Origin: Branchiostoma lanceolatum
Taxonomy: Eukaryota; Chordata; Leptocardii; Amphioxiformes; Branchiostomatidae
Direction of reading: 5' to 3'
NCBI RefSeq assembly: GCF_035083965.1
Contig: NC_089722.1
Span: 43,214,697-43,278,696 of the forward strand
DNA: 64,000 nucleotides
The position numbers and the translations under genes are program-made. This document shows, piece after piece, positions 10,903 through 19,690 of this stretch. Every line of letters starts with the position of its first letter. Positions within the stretch are counted from its first letter, which is position 1. Below the pieces are notes generated by a model that saw nothing but the letters and a program-made list of their open reading frames with translations, did no database searches and was not told where the DNA came from.

Positions 10903-11279
10903 CCTTCTCCAACACCGCAGGGGATTGTGGCTTGTGTCAAAGGTTCATGCTTCTCCAAGCGGAAATGATGTCAAACACGTCTCTACAAATGCTTGTTTCC
11001 AAATAAGGGAGCTTAAACTTTGTCCTTAGACCATAATGCATCACGACTAAAGATGCGCAGTCAGAACTGTGAAATGACTCTCACATATTGGCGTTGGACA
11101 CATGTATTATTCTTACATCCATTTTTCATCGAACAATATACATGTTTGTATGACTGGATAACTTCTGCTGTCCTGTACCTGCACTCGGTACACAAAACGG
11201 TACCTAGATTCCGCACAATATCTGATTTTCGAGCTGCTGAATAATCACACTTGTCAGACTTGTAGGGTTTGTCTGTCTG

Positions 11280-13025
11280 TTATTTGTCACCAGTATGGGT
11301 TCTCATATGTCTTGATAAGTGAGACTTGTGAGCTCTCCTGTACCCACACTCGCCACACAAGTAGGGTTTTTCACCTGAGTGATTTACTAGATGTCGGTTC
11401 AAATTGCATATATATGCAGCAGAATAGTCACACTTGTCACACTTGTAGGGGTTTTCTCTTGTATGGGTTTTCATATGGACGGATAAGTCAAACTTTCGAG
11501 CTGTCCTGTATCCGCACTCTCCACACGTATAGGGCTTGTCACCAGTATGAGTTCTCATATGTATGGATAAGTGGCGCTTTTGAGCTGTCCTGTACCCACA
11601 CTCCCCGCACATGTAGGGTTTCTCACCAGAGTGATTAACTAGATGTCTGTTCAAATTGCATTTATATGCTGCAGAATAGTCACACTGGTCACACTTGTAG
11701 GGTTTTAAGCCTGTATGGGCTCTCATATGGACGGATAAGTCAGACTTTCGAGCTGCTCTGTACCCACACTCTCCACACATGTAGGGTTTTTCACCCGTAT
11801 GAGTTCTCATATGTTCAGACAAGTGACAGTTCTGAGTTGTCCTGTACCCACACTCCCTACACGTGTAGGGTTTTTCACCTGTATGAGTTCTCATATGTAG
11901 GGATAAGGCAGACTTTCGAGCTGTCCTGTAACCACACTCGCCACATAAGTAGGGCTTTTCACCTGTATGAGTTCTCACATGTTTGGAAAGGTTACCCTTG
12001 AGAGTTGTCCAGTACCCGCACGTGTCACACATGTAGGGTTTCCCACCAGTATGTTTGGCTAGATGGCTGTCCAAGGTAGATTTCTGTGCAGCAGAATAGT
12101 CACACTGGTCACACTTGTAGGGTTTTTCACCTGTATGGGTTCTCTTATGTTTTGAAAGGCTACTCCTTAGGGCCGTCCTGTACCCGCACTCCCCACACAT
12201 GTAGGGTTTCTCACCACTGTGTTTTGCTAGATGGCTCTCCAATGTGGATTTCTGTGCAGCAGAATATTCACACTGGTCACACTTGTAGGGCTTTTCACCA
12301 GAGTGTGTGGCTAGATGGTTGTCCAAGGTAAATTGTTCCGCAGCAGAATATTCACACTGGTCACACTTGTAAGGTTTTTCTCCAGTATGCCTTTTCATGT
12401 GTCTGGATAAGTTGGACTTTTGAGTTGTCCTGTACCCGCACTCCCCACACATGTAGGGTTTCTCACCGGTGTGCTTGGCTAGATGTTTGTATAGAGAGGA
12501 TTTCAGTACAGTAGAATAGTCACACTGGTCACACTTGTAGGGTTTTTCTCCTGTGTGGTTTCTCATATGTTTTGATAAGTTAGACTTCCAAGTTGTCCTA
12601 AACCCGCACTCCCCACACATGTAGGGTTTCTCTCCCGAGTGCTTTGCTAGATGGCTCTCCAATGTGGATTTCTGTACAGCAGAATAGTCACACTGGTCAC
12701 ACTTGTAGGGTTTTTCACCAGAGTGTGTGGCTAGATGGTTCTCCAAGGTAAATTTTACCGCAGCAGAATAATCACACTGGTCACACTTGAAGGGTTTCTC
12801 ACCAGTATGGGTTCTCATATGTCTGGATAGGTTACGCTTGACAGCTGTTATGTACCCACACTCCCCACACATGAATGGTTTCTCATCAGTATGTGTTTCT
12901 GGCTGGTTGTCCAAACTGGTATTGGTTCCTGTCGGCTGGTATTCAACATTGCTTGTATATATTTCTAATGAAACTTCAGTAGGAGACCCGACACAGAAGC
13001 TCTGGCTATTACCTGCCTCTGCCAT
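11280..13025 (-). CDS. ZF1: 19-finger C2H2 zinc-finger protein, 581 aa
   Basis: A probable nuclear DNA-binding protein made of an N-terminal segment (residues about 1-50, MAEAGNSQSF...) and 19 C2H2 fingers to the C-terminus, joined by TGEKP-type linkers. Fingers are of two alternating kinds, 'YMCGECGYRT...HMRTH' and 'YKCDQCDYSA...HLAKH'. In both, a Tyr two residues after the second Cys stands in for the usual Phe. The start is the ATG lying 7 bases after a splice acceptor (TTAG at 13033-13036), shared with its neighbours. The N-terminus is shorter than in other members because one GSPT repeat is reduced (QSFCVGSPTEV). No KRAB, SCAN, BTB or ZAD domain is visible. The protein ends HMRTHTGDK directly after finger 19. 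Specific targets cannot be read from the sequence. Confidence 0.92.
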   Translation of the reverse strand: MAEAGNSQSFCVGSPTEVSLEIYTSNVEYQPTGTNTSLDNQPETHTDEKPFMCGECGYITAVKRNLSRHMRTHTGEKPFKCDQCDYSAAVKFTLENHLATHSGEKPYKCDQCDYSAVQKSTLESHLAKHSGEKPYMCGECGFRTTWKSNLSKHMRNHTGEKPYKCDQCDYSTVLKSSLYKHLAKHTGEKPYMCGECGYRTTQKSNLSRHMKRHTGEKPYKCDQCEYSAAEQFTLDNHLATHSGEKPYKCDQCEYSAAQKSTLESHLAKHSGEKPYMCGECGYRTALRSSLSKHKRTHTGEKPYKCDQCDYSAAQKSTLDSHLAKHTGGKPYMCDTCGYWTTLKGNLSKHVRTHTGEKPYLCGECGYRTARKSALSLHMRTHTGEKPYTCRECGYRTTQNCHLSEHMRTHTGEKPYMCGECGYRAARKSDLSVHMRAHTGLKPYKCDQCDYSAAYKCNLNRHLVNHSGEKPYMCGECGYRTAQKRHLSIHMRTHTGDKPYTCGECGYRTARKFDLSVHMKTHTRENPYKCDKCDYSAAYICNLNRHLVNHSGEKPYLCGECGYRRAHKSHLSRHMRTHTGDK

Positions 13026-13032
13026 GTCGAAC

Positions 13033-13718
13033 CTAACGGAGAAACAAATTTAGAATGTTAAACACCAATCGAAAATATAATGAATGAATGAATGAATAAA
13101 TGAAGATCATAATTGTACATTCGTGCCCCGAGGGGCTAGGCACAGGTCGTCTAACATAAGCCTATCTAACAGGTAAGTGACATACAGTGAAATATATACA
13201 GTACAATAAGTCAAGAGTGAACTTCTTCTTGTGCTTCTGACAAAATGAAAAGTTGGTACCACTGTCCAGCCTCCACTGCCACCGTAATTTTTACGTCCTT
13301 AGCGCGATGACGTCAAAACCTGATCCGTGTACCCATTCTTTACTGACCAGCCTCCACCCCCACCCTCACCCACCGCTTCCTTTGTATGGATTTTATGTGT
13401 TATGAACCACTCATTCATGGCCTGGCGCTTTTACTTTAACATACTTTCCATTGTAATTCTGCCTCCTTTTGTGATAATATTACAACGTTCTTAGAGTTGT
13501 TTCGTATACACACACACACATATATATATATATATAAACGACTTCTTGGTCTCGACAGACGTGACGTGTCGTTTCGCCCCCTCCCCCTGTCGGCAATTTG
13601 TTTTTTTACCCCGAAAAATCTTCCTTTCCGTCCTAATGCGGTCCACACACCGTAGAAATGACCTATAGCTCCTAAACTTCGCGATAAGGCAGATATTTGG
13701 CATAACTTAACCTCCTAC
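13033..13718 (-). other. ZF1 intron between the non-coding exon and the coding exon
   Basis: Donor CAG|GTAGG at 13719/13718 and acceptor TTAG|GTTCGAC at 13033/13032 bound a 686-bp intron. Inside are an (AATG)n run (13078-13100), an inserted piece with the hairpin GTGCCCCGAGGGGCTAGGCAC (13121-13141), a CA/TA microsatellite (13507-13536) and the conserved G-rich block (reverse of 'tttcgccccctcccc', 13572-13586). Confidence 0.7.
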
Positions 13719-13816
13719 CTGCTTCCAGTGTCGAGTTTTACCTTCACACAATCCTGCAAACGTCTTCTGTGCGAGGCAACGGTTGAAAGGTGAACTTGGC
13801 GTAGGGTGAAAGGTCA
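13719..13816 (-). promoter_or_regulatory. ZF1 non-coding exon 1 and paired DR1-like promoter motifs
   Basis: On the minus strand the order is DR1-like pair, 'acgtttgcaggattgtg' segment, then donor GGAAGCAG|GTAGG. Read on the plus strand, the pair is GGTTGAAAGGTGA (13782-13794) and GGGTGAAAGGTCA (13804-13816). Nuclear-receptor DR1 sites (HNF4/RXR/COUP-TF type) are two AGGTCA-like halves one base apart. The transcription start is not defined by sequence, so the motifs could lie just upstream of, or inside, exon 1. Confidence 0.6.
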
Positions 13817-14040
13817 TATTCTGTGCCTGATTACCCATTTAGTGTATGGAAGCATCTGCCTACATTGTCAAAGGGCTACACCCATCCGCTGCTTCTATTT
13901 TCCGTTTTATTTCCACCTGACTTTTTTGCCAAGATTACTTCTTACCATAAAAAGTGTATTTTCTTAATATATATCTTTCATTTTTCGTTTTTGCAAACAG
14001 CCCGACCGGACCCCGGATTGGAAATGGGACCAAAGCAGTT

Positions 14041-14067
14041 GGGGGGGGGGGGGGGGGGTGGGGGGGG
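14041..14067 (+). repeat. Poly-G tract
   Basis: Near-continuous run of G with one T. The paralogous place upstream of ZF11 (about 56.09 kb) has an (ACCTGT)n repeat instead. A G-quadruplex is possible; length in the assembly may be unreliable. Confidence 0.9.
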
Positions 14068-14221
14068 CGAACTGCACCTGAACAATTTGAAAAATTAACA
14101 TGTGTTTTTCTGAACTTCTTCAATGACAAAATCATATATAAACTGTTTTCAACTTGTCAGCATCTTTATTGGTCTTGCTATCAAAACTCCCGGCCTGCCT
14201 GAATTATCAGTTGCATATTAG

Positions 14222-14313
14222 ATATTCAGCAGCTATTGAATTCAACAATGAAGAGCGGTCTAAACTGGAACAGTCCTACCTGACCGAAAATTCTACTCTA
14301 CTCTACTCTACTC
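14222..14313 (+). mobile_element. 5'-truncated retroelement tail with (TCTAC)n
   Basis: The paralogue near 56265 reads continuously through ATTAG. Here ATTAG is duplicated (14217-14221 and 14314-14318) around 92 extra bases ending in (TCTAC)n. The last part, 'gagcggtctaaactggaac', matches the element at about 62040 next to a longer TCTAC tail. Small target-site duplication, truncated 5' end and simple tail fit a SINE/LINE 3' fragment. Confidence 0.7.
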
Positions 14314-14667
14314 ATTAGTTACGCTGTTCCAATGTGTCGCTTTGGTCATGTTTGCTGTTGCATAAGGTCAGGAGATAAGTCACAAAATAAGCACATACTT
14401 GGTGTAAAATTATATCGGTACAGTACCGGTACTTCATGATCCAGTAACTGTACCGAATCAACGCAGAACTACTTCTTTCTAGCAAAAACGATCATTTTGT
14501 CTCCAAAGACTTCTTGACGTGTGGTTTCGCCCCCCTCCCCCTCCTACAATTTTCTCGCCCCGAAATGCCCTACATTTCGTTCCAATGCGGCCCATCTACC
14601 GTAGAAATGTCCTATAGCTCCTCTTCTTAATGATAAGGCAGATACTTAGCATAACTTAGGTTCTTAC

Positions 14668-14778
14668 CTGCTTCAAGTGATGATTTCTACCCTCACTCGA
14701 CTCGACTCCTCGATCCTGCAAGCGTCTTGTCGGCGAAGCAGCGGGTGAAAGGTGAACTTAGTGTGAGGTGAAAGGTCA
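14668..14778 (-). promoter_or_regulatory. Second exon-1/promoter module upstream of ZF1
   Basis: A second complete copy of the module: donor reverse of 'cttacctgcttc' (exon end 14668), GGGTGAAAGGTGA at 14743-14755 and AGGTGAAAGGTCA at 14766-14778. No coding exon lies between this and the module at 13719-13816. The flanks (14063-14640) match those of the ZF11 first exon at 56.1-56.6 kb. It is either an alternative first exon and promoter for ZF1 or a remnant of a unit whose coding exon was deleted. Confidence 0.55.
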
Positions 14779-14789
14779 TTTTATTCTGT

Positions 14790-15410
14790 GCCTCATTACC
14801 CAGTTAGTGAGTGGAAATTTCTGCCCACATTGTGTTGACAGCCACTCGAGGGAGTAGGGCGAATCTACATAGTGTCATTTGCCCACATTACGGAGGGGCT
14901 AAACCCTGCTCTGTCTGTTTTCCTTTTATGGCCGCCTTCATTTTTTTGCCAGTAGTGAATGTCATACAAGGAGTCAATGTAATTCAGATGGGAAGAAAAA
15001 TCACCAACGGAGGTGGGAAGCATCGACACAGAAGACACTTTGTAACAGTGGACACCGTAGTTTTTTTCCTTGAATATTTTGCGCACGTTAATGAACCCAC
15101 CACATCTTTCGAAAAAGAGTAGGGGCATGCCCCGGTGTGCGATGGTCCAAACTCTTCTGTCTGGAAGTTGGTGATTCACTACAAATCACCCGGATGGAGG
15201 CCTGGCGAACCTCCATCTCGTATCAGCCAAGTGTAGCAGATTCATCAACAAGTTGATGTTGACTACCTAACCCAAAGAAGAACAGTAAAGGAGTTACATG
15301 GGGGTGCTGTATGATAAAAATGGAATTCATAACGCTAGATAGATGTGACACTGTGCGCGGCCAGCACAACAACATACATATGCGACAAAAGTAAAAATGG
15401 AAAGGAATCT
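14790..15410 (-). other. Conserved inter-unit sequence between ZF1 and ZF2
   Basis: No gene. It shares the segments that follow every promoter module in the cluster ('ttacccagttagtg', 'gaatgtcatac', 'caccaacggaggtggg', 'gttacatgggggtgctgt') and is part of the duplicated unit. Confidence 0.6.
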
Positions 15411-16254
15411 GTTCTTTCATTAAACTTTTTATTTTGGCTTGTCAGTAATTGAATCAATTGTGTTCTTATAATAACAGTTGCTTCATATAACATCTTTAAC
15501 TCCTGATATGGCACAATAATTAGTGTATCAATATATAATGTTTAGGAGAGTAAATAAATGAGAAACTAAAGATAATTGGTGTACCAATATAAAGTTAAAC
15601 TACGTTAGTAAATAAATGAGAAAATAAACATCACAGCCTCCACGAATATGTGTTACACTGAAGCACAACATTTTGAACGATGTGAGAAGAAAATAAGTGA
15701 AAAACTTCAACACTAATAAGTTGTAACATGTTCGTATTTCCCGAAGTACAGAACGCAGACCAAAGAAGGAAAAAATGGAATGGAGACTATTCTTATGTCA
15801 GATTTTTTTATTTTAGCTTGTCAGAAACTAACATGTTTTTTTAAGTCAACTTTGTTCTGACATGTCAGCCATGGCAGTCGCTTCACATAACACAGCTGCA
15901 GGCTGCCTTCATAATGTTAATCACTCCAGGTGTAGCGGAATCATTAGTCATATAATATATAATGTTCAGGTACGTAAATAAGTGAGAAAATTAATATGAC
16001 AGGCTTTAACTTTGTAGGATGACATTGTAGGATGTCAGTACAAAGTCAGTCGTCAGGATAGCCTATTTTAGATTTGACAGTGATTTATTTGATATCGAGT
16101 TATAACATGTAACCTATACTAACACTTCCAACAAACCATGCTCCTCCCTGTTGCAGGTCTTTCCACGAATACCACACATAATAATACTCGATAGATGATA
16201 AAAAGTATACAGATTCTGCAGTGTTATTATATTTATAGACATTCTCTTATGTAT
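15411..16254 (-). other. ZF2 3' UTR, internally duplicated
   Basis: Two tandem copies of the conserved 3' block with reverse AATAAA at 15428-15433 and 15807-15812. The same doubling is seen downstream of ZF3 (19.70-21.24 kb) and ZF12 (57.43-58.25 kb), which marks these three genes as a sub-family. Confidence 0.6.
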
Positions 16255-16723
16255 GGAGATATGTGGATTCTGTGCAGCAGAATAGTCACCCTAGTCACAT
16301 TTCAAGGGTTTTTCATCGGTATGTGTTAACATATATGTTTGGAAAAGTGAGACTTTTCAGTTGCCCTGTACCCACACTTGCCACACATGTATGGTTTCTC
16401 ACCTGAACGGTTTGCTAGATGTCGGTCGAAATGGACTTTCCGTGCAGTATAAATGGTCGCACTGGTCACACTTGTAGGGTTTTTCACCAGTATGGGTTTT
16501 CATATGTCTGGATAAGTGAGACTTGTGAGCTGTTCTGTACCCGCATTCACCACAAATGTAGGGTTTTTCTCCAGTGTGTTTGATAAGATGTCTCCCAAAT
16601 GTGGATTTATGTGCAGCGGCATAATCACATTGGTCACACTTAAAGGGCTTCCCTTGTGTGGATTCTCATATGTTTGGATAAGTCAGAATTGTTAGTTGTT
16701 TTGTCCCCGCACATCCCACACAT
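16255..16723 (-). pseudogene. Decayed C-terminal fingers of ZF2
   Basis: Finger sequence continues past the ZF2 stop but in broken frames. A two-base deletion is seen in the linker near 16655 (HTREA instead of HTGEKP). A one-base insertion near 16455 breaks 'CDQCDYSA', and an in-frame TAG sits in a CDQC motif near 16293. About five finger units can still be recognised. Similar debris follows ZF3 and ZF12. Confidence 0.85.
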
Positions 16724-17788
16724 TTAGGGTTTCTTGCCGATGTGGTTTGCTAAATGGCTGTTCAAATTACATTTCTCTGCAGCGGAATAGTCACACTGGT
16801 CGCACTTGTAGGGTTTTTCACCCGTATGAGTTCTCATATGTCTGGACAACTGAGACTTTCGGATAGCCCTGTACCCGCACTCCCCACACATGTAGGGTTT
16901 CTGACCAGAGTGTTTTGCTAGATGGCTGTCCAAGGTGGATTTCTGTGCAGCAGAGTAATCACACTGGTCGCACTTGTAGGGTTTTTCACCCGTATGAGTT
17001 CTCATATGTCTGGACAACTGAGACTTTCGGATAGCCCTGTACCCGCACTCCCCACACATGTATGGTTTCTCACCAGTGTGTTTTGCTAGATGTCGGTCTA
17101 AATCACATTTCTGCGCAGCAGAATAATCACACTGGTCACACTTGTATGGTTTCTCACCAGTATGGGTTCTCATATGTTGGGATAAATGAGACTTTTGAGT
17201 TGCTCTGTATCCGCACTCCCCGCACATGTAGGGTTTCTCACCGGAGTGTTTGGCTAGATGTCGGTTCAAATTGCATTTCTGCGCAGCAGAATAGTCACAC
17301 TGGTCACACTTGTAGGGTTTTTCTCCAGAATGAGTTCTCATATGTTTGGATAACTGGAGCTTTTGAGCTGTCCTGTACCCGCACTCGCCACACATGTAGG
17401 GTTTCTCACCACTGTGTTTGGCTAGGTGTCGGTCCAATGTGGATTTCTCTGCAGCAGAGTAGTCACACTGGTCACACTTGTAGGGTTTTTCACCAGTATG
17501 GGTTATCATATGTTTGCTAGTTGCTCTGTATCCGCACTCTCTACACACGGTATGGGTTCTCATATGTCTGGGTAGGTTATGCTTGTTAGTTGTCCTGTTT
17601 CCGCACTCCCCGCACATGTAGGGTTTCTCATCAGTATGTGCTTCTGGCTGACTGTCGAAACCGGTTTCGGTTCCAGTCGGCTGGTCTTCAACGTTGCTTG
17701 TATCTCTGTCCCATAAAACTCTAGTAGGAGACCCATCACAGATGTTCTTTTGAACAGCAGTAGGAGACCCATAACTTGCATCTGCCAT
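16724..17788 (-). CDS. ZF2: C2H2 zinc-finger protein, 354 aa, C-terminally truncated
   Basis: The conserved N-terminus (MADASYGSPTAVQKN..., residues about 1-55) is followed by 11 finger units. The second unit is defective: CRECGYRATSKHMITH has five residues too few between Cys and His and its linker is missing. The other ten are intact and alternate between the two finger types. Fingers 8 and 10 are identical (GYRAIRKSQLSRHMRTH), evidence of recent duplication of a two-finger unit. The frame ends HIGKKP at a TAA where paralogues have TAC (Tyr of the next finger), so the stop is a point mutation. Start chosen as in the other members, 9 bases after acceptor AG (17798-17799). Confidence 0.88.
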   Translation of the reverse strand: MADASYGSPTAVQKNICDGSPTRVLWDRDTSNVEDQPTGTETGFDSQPEAHTDEKPYMCGECGNRTTNKHNLPRHMRTHTVCRECGYRATSKHMITHTGEKPYKCDQCDYSAAEKSTLDRHLAKHSGEKPYMCGECGYRTAQKLQLSKHMRTHSGEKPYKCDQCDYSAAQKCNLNRHLAKHSGEKPYMCGECGYRATQKSHLSQHMRTHTGEKPYKCDQCDYSAAQKCDLDRHLAKHTGEKPYMCGECGYRAIRKSQLSRHMRTHTGEKPYKCDQCDYSAAQKSTLDSHLAKHSGQKPYMCGECGYRAIRKSQLSRHMRTHTGEKPYKCDQCDYSAAEKCNLNSHLANHIGKKP

Positions 17789-18293
17789 GTCAGTAACCTA
17801 ACGGATTAATAAAGATCAAAGTCATCCATCCAAATTCAAGAGTGCATTTTTACGCTGATCCAAACAATGGGAAGTTGCTACAAATGTCCAGTCTCCACTC
17901 CTATCGTAATGACGCCAAAAACTGACCCACTTGTACCCCTTCCTTACTGAACACCCGGGCCGGGCCCCCCTCCCCGTTAAATAAATCTGCTATACAAACC
18001 GTTTTTCCGTTGGCCACGCATTCACGCACATTCGCTTTTTATTTTTACATGTTTTTATTGTAGTTTGTGTCCCTTTTGTAATACTGCAGCACCCTTCTTT
18101 GACTTTTTCTAATAAAAACGACCCTTTTGTCCAGAAATACGTGTGGTTTCGCCCCCCTCCCCATCACTATTTTCTCTCACCACGAAAAAAAACCTTAACA
18201 TTCCGTCCTATTGGCGCTAATCAACCATAGAAACGACCCATAGCTCCTCTGCCTCACGATAAGGCAGATATTTAGCATAACTCAAGTTCTTAC

Positions 18294-18380
18294 CTGCTTC
18301 TTGTGTCAATTGTAGCCTCACAATCCTGCAAGCGTCTTCTAAGCGGGTGAAAGGTGAACTTCGCGTGGGGTGAAAGGTCG
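18294..18380 (-). promoter_or_regulatory. ZF2 non-coding exon 1 and DR1-like motifs
   Basis: Donor AAGCAG|GTAAG at 18294/18293; acceptor at 17798, giving a 496-bp intron with the G-rich block at about 18147. The DR1-like pair reads GGGTGAAAGGTGA (18345-18357) and GGGTGAAAGGTCG (18368-18380). The last base of the second motif departs from the family. Confidence 0.6.
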
Positions 18381-18573
18381 CATTTTGTGCCTGATTACCC
18401 AGTTAGTGTGCGGGAAGTTCTGCCCGCATTGTAGAACGCTTGTTATCCTTTTCTTTGTCAACGGAGAATGTCATACACAGGGAATTTACATGGGAAGAAA
18501 AAATCACCAAGGGAGACAAACGACACTTTGTAACAGTGGTGTTTTTTTGGCCTTGATTATTTTAGATGTATAA

Positions 18574-18935
18574 CTTGAGTAGAAAAGGTTTTTATTGCTA
18601 AAACAACATAGCAGTTAGTACATAGCAGCCAACTGGCTGAACAGCGTACTTGCTGTACAGGTCGTATTCAAAAGCTAACTATTTACATCTTATACAAAGG
18701 GTGCTGGAGCAGGAAGGTAGGCTGGGAGCTCTTCCAGTTGCAGAGGCGCGTGCTGTTGTGATGCTGCTGCCAGATGGGAGTTGATAGCATCAGCTACACC
18801 TTTAGAGGAAGATGACGGGACACCAGGCACTTCAATACTCAGTTCTCCTTTCTTGCCTGTCATATCCTTAATAGCCTTGTACCACTTTTTTTGGTTCGGC
18901 AGATTTAAGGTATTTGACCTTGGTTTTGTAGAACT
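18574..18935 (-). mobile_element. LINE fragment with partial reverse-transcriptase ORF
   Basis: A 69-codon minus-strand frame (18690-18899) reads PNQKKWYKAIKDMTGKK ... VADAINSHLAAASQQ ... LPAYLPAPAPFV and ends in TAA. This resembles the linker upstream of the RT domain in CR1/Crack-like non-LTR elements, where a W-K-I motif, an 'AD-IN-HF' motif and 'LPAYLPA' are typical. The paralogue near 40575 reads straight from 'tgtataact' to 'ggtgttggcacatt', so this block is an insertion. 'aactt' at both ends may be the target-site duplication. A second extra piece follows at about 18962-19045. Confidence 0.6.
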
Positions 18936-19045
18936 TGTGTTCGCACATTATATATTATGTATATGAAGTCCAGAGTGCTACCATCATCTGAAAAGATGGA
19001 AGGAGGCATGCCTACCTACCTGAAGTCAAATACGTCATATTTAGT

Positions 19046-19690
19046 TAACGCATATACATGTAGATGTACTTTCTGTCCTTTTGTTAGCTCTAAGTAGTAA
19101 ATATATTTCTATCATGGAAGCTCATCTGTGTTGGTAGTAATCATTTTGCACCTGATTACCCACTTATTGGGAGGAAATTTCTGCATACATTACAAAAGAC
19201 CTAACACTTATCCACTGCCATTTCTGTTTTCAGCTTGTTTTCTTTTCTTTTTTTCATCAGAGAATGTCATACACGGGTTTTATGCAGTTGATATGGGAAG
19301 AAAATTCACCAACGGAGGTGGGTACCATCTTGTACACAAAATACACAGTGGTGTTTTTTTGCCTTGAATATTTTGCGTGTATAACTGGTGTTCGCACATT
19401 ATATACTCCTTACACATTTAGATATACTTTCTGAATCATTGTTAGCTCTTAGTGTAAATATAAACTATTATTATCATGGACGCACATTTGTGTTGGTAGT
19501 AATCATGTGATTCATGATAGCAGCTACGGCACGAATTTCTAGTGCGTACGGCAAGAATAACCGGGTATAACAGTAAAGGAGTTACATGGGGGTGCTGTGT
19601 GATGAAAATGGAATTCATAACGCTCGAAAGATGTGACCCTGTGCGCGGCCAGCACAACAACATACATACGCGACAAAAGTAAAAATGGAA
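19046..19690 (-). other. Conserved inter-unit sequence between ZF2 and ZF3
   Basis: No gene. It carries two partial copies of the shared 'ttacccacttattgggagga' ... 'aatgtcatacacggg' ... 'caccaacggaggtgggtac' series found between all units. Confidence 0.55.

Larger units (their letters stand above)
9965..11279 (-). other. 3' UTR and downstream block of ZF1 (left edge of cluster)
   Basis: Conserved 3' unit shared with all minus-strand genes. A reverse AATAAA (tttatt, 10042-10047) lies about 1.23 kb past the ZF1 stop and is the likely polyadenylation signal. It is followed by the shared 'agtgtacaaatatat' and 'tcagaaattac' segments. At 11140-11245 decayed finger sequence, with remnants of 'LSDH' and 'KSD', shows that the ancestral gene extended further. 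Two insertions private to this copy are listed separately (10370-10441 and 10590-10902). Confidence 0.7.

Noticed and set aside
11280-13025. Regular spacing of repeats suggestive of a CRISPR-like array
   Set aside because: The period is 84/168 bases and encodes C2H2 fingers in a eukaryotic gene.
14865-15179. 104-codon frame near the ZF1-ZF2 spacer
   Set aside because: It lies in inter-unit sequence shared by all units, and the frame is broken in the other copies.
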